The notes under the pieces are model-generated. The model had not been told where the DNA came from and did not search any database. It saw nothing but the letters and a program-made list of their open reading frames with translations. Shown here in pieces: positions 62,232 through 64,000 of a stretch of 64,000 bases of DNA (positions are counted from its first letter, which is position 1; every line of letters begins with the position of its first letter). The position numbers and the translations under genes were made by a program. The stretch covers positions 124,345 through 188,344 of the forward strand of contig QZCP01000841.1 in assembly GCA_003956705.1 (NCBI GenBank). Direction: 5' to 3'. This stretch comes from Brevipalpus yothersi (lineage: Eukaryota; Arthropoda; Arachnida; Trombidiformes; Tenuipalpidae).

Positions 62232-63148
62232 TAGAACAAGGGCCGTTTTCACGTGATAAATTATAAGTTTTCCATCGAAAGAGGGATTCCTTCCCAGGTA
62301 ATTTACACAAAATCACTGGCTAATGAGGTTAGAAGGGTGTCTGTGATGACTAAAATCGTCATCAAATGATCTGTAAATGTAACGGTGATGCTTGGGGAAT
62401 CCCCGTTCCAGTAAGTTTTCTTTGAAACAATTTCTTGTGAAAATGTAACTTTTTATTCTTCTTTTCATGGTGAGTACTATTTTCACGTTAACTATCATAG
62501 ATCGTGTGAGGAGCTTTCTCAGAATTTTTGTGAAAACATGAAAAATGGAACCAGAGCATATTCTCAGCAAAATAATAATAACATACCTTCTAACATTATT
62601 ATCTATCAAGATGGTGTTGGTGAAGGGAACATCGAACATGTGAGAAAACATAAAGTGTTGGATGTCAAAAAGCAGTGAATGAGTTTCGCTCTCCTGGTCA
62701 TGCAAAACCTATGAATCTGATCTTCATTCTCATTAACAAAAGATTGAATGCTCGATTTTTCATTGAAGGCAAATCAGATAGCCAGTACTATAACTGTGAG
62801 TCCGGCACTGTGATTGATACTCAAGTCACCTCTCCAAAAAAGAATGATTTTCATCCCATCAGTCAGAGAGGTAACTGTCACACCAGCACTCTATGAAGTC
62901 ATTGTTAATGATCCCAAAACGAATCTGATTGACCTCCAGACCCTCGCTTACAAGTTTTGTCATTTCTATTTCAATTGGCAGGGAAATTCGAATATTTTTG
63001 GTGATTGATGAAATTTTTTTGAATTTCTCAGGTTACAGTCAATGTTCCAACACCTTGTCAATATGCCCATAAACTCGCATACTTGGTTGGTCAATCTCCC
63101 CATAAGCAAACACATACCAATCTCCCAAATAGTCTCTATTATCTGTGG
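62232..63148 (+). pseudogene. Decayed Piwi-clade Argonaute fragment (MID-PIWI part)
   Basis: Reading three plus-strand frames in turn gives Piwi-family blocks in the right order: GIPSQVI and SVMTKIVI near 62285-62360, CKCNGDAWGIP near 62375-62405, NIIIYQDGVGEG near 62595-62630, LINKRLNARFF near 62725-62760, SGTVIDTQVTS near 62800, VTPALYEVIVND and DLQTLAYKFCHFYFNW up to 62978, PTPCQYAHKLAYLVGQS and LYYL to 63145. Breaks: frame changes near 62361, 62673 and 62875, a missing block between 62412 and 62501 that should carry the first catalytic Asp, a GG instead of GT donor at 62982, and TGG where the family stops after LYYL. The frame then runs on to 63265. It is most likely a dead gene copy; sequencing error cannot explain all changes. 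Confidence 0.82.
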
Positions 63149-63265
63149 AAATCAGAAGGAACTGTATATTCCCTCACCTGTCCATTACTGTTACCTGAAC
63201 TAACTCCAACAATCACCTATTTTTATCTATTTTTCAATGGTGGAAAAATTTTCGATTTATTCTAA

Positions 63266-63934
63266 ATCTTCCACGTGAAGATTGAAATCAGACAAAAGAA
63301 TCTTTTTCCGATGATAGCATAAATATACCATTCTAGAGTGAGTAATCAATACCATGACCGTAATTCAAATTCGTTCCATTCCAAATTTTCTATTCTACAT
63401 GTATACATGTATATGTATTTCATTTCGCTATCAATGCATCTTAAAAAAATTTCTATACTCCAAGAAACTTAAAACAGGGACATTCTAGATATTCTAATTG
63501 AGATCAAGAGAACACTCACAATTTTCTTCAACTACCATGTGAGTGTTATTGAACTCTAGATAGCAATCCTTCATGAATATAATATTACAAAACTTAGATC
63601 AACATATATCGTCTCTAAATGTCATCAAAACTCAATATAGTCGGTGTTTTAAAATGTGATAAGTCTATGATGAAGTGGGAACCGAAATCGTTAGCTCAAT
63701 TAATGATATTCACCTTAGTTATATAGAGTGATGCATGACTCTCGTTTCATTTAGGAGAGAAGTGTCACTTATATCATAACGATCATTTGAATTCAGATCG
63801 AAATAAGTTTGATAAGATGGTGAACCCAATGGTCTATGAGAGCATCTTTAGTTCTATTGAACTTCAGAGAGTCAAAGGCTTACTAAAACTTCAAGTGTGA
63901 AAGTTTATTTCTCCAAACCAGAGTTATTGTCATT

Positions 63935-63937
<3 letters not shown>
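63266..63937. other. Right-end intergenic DNA
   Basis: About 670 AT-rich bases; I see no coding frame with a domain and no RNA gene. Confidence 0.45.

Positions 63938-64000
<63 letters not shown>
63938..64000. repeat. (GA)n microsatellite at window edge
   Basis: Pure GA run of at least 62 bases that continues past the window end. Confidence 0.95.

Noticed and set aside
62313..62705. 130-codon minus-strand frame
   Set aside because: Antisense of the Piwi relic; the plus strand carries the family blocks.

Overview
The window is nuclear DNA from a small-genome animal. It is AT-rich, has short GT-AG introns (mostly 45 to 400 bases) and densely packed genes on both strands. A PDZ-C2-RhoGAP SYD-1 protein is a protostome form, and an MD-2/NPC2-like secreted protein resembling mite group-2 proteins makes an arthropod, possibly a mite, the best guess. 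The guess rests on protein resemblance only. I found 22 protein genes, one tRNA and one decayed Piwi copy. Exons below were joined by hand; every multi-exon model I list as complete keeps its reading frame.

Left part (1-16 kb): a partial Ser-rich gene, then UTP11, an SRR1-like gene, a very small NUFIP1-like gene, GPATCH1, SIRT7 and COX8-like, all on the minus strand. After these come EXOSC3 (+), a 68-residue unknown (-) and RBMX2 (+). Most of these act in the nucleolus or in RNA processing: the U3 processome, box C/D snoRNP assembly, the spliceosome, rDNA chromatin and the exosome.

Middle part (16.7-36.3 kb): a TTC39-type gene (+) with one 8.3 kb intron full of TC/GA repeats, an elongator tRNA-Met (-), UCHL5 (-) and DPH6 (+). 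Two secreted-protein genes follow: one with a Cys-containing head and a long Ala/Ser/Gly tail, the other an ML-domain lipid-binding protein.

Right part (36.5-64 kb): SYD-1 (-) spans about 10 kb and holds a complete CPEB1/Orb gene, same strand, inside one intron. Then come STX18 (+), VPS34/PIK3C3 (+), an unknown Leu/Ile/Arg-rich hydrophobic protein (-), PAN3 (+), prolyl oligopeptidase (+), and a Piwi-clade copy broken by frame changes, a lost donor and a lost stop (+). The window ends inside a GA repeat.

The most unusual items are the Leu/Ile/Arg-rich protein built from repeated phase-2 exons, the secreted Ala/Ser/Gly protein, the decayed Piwi copy, the mini NUFIP1-like protein, the GPATCH1 with an eroded G-patch, and the tandem repeat in SYD-1.
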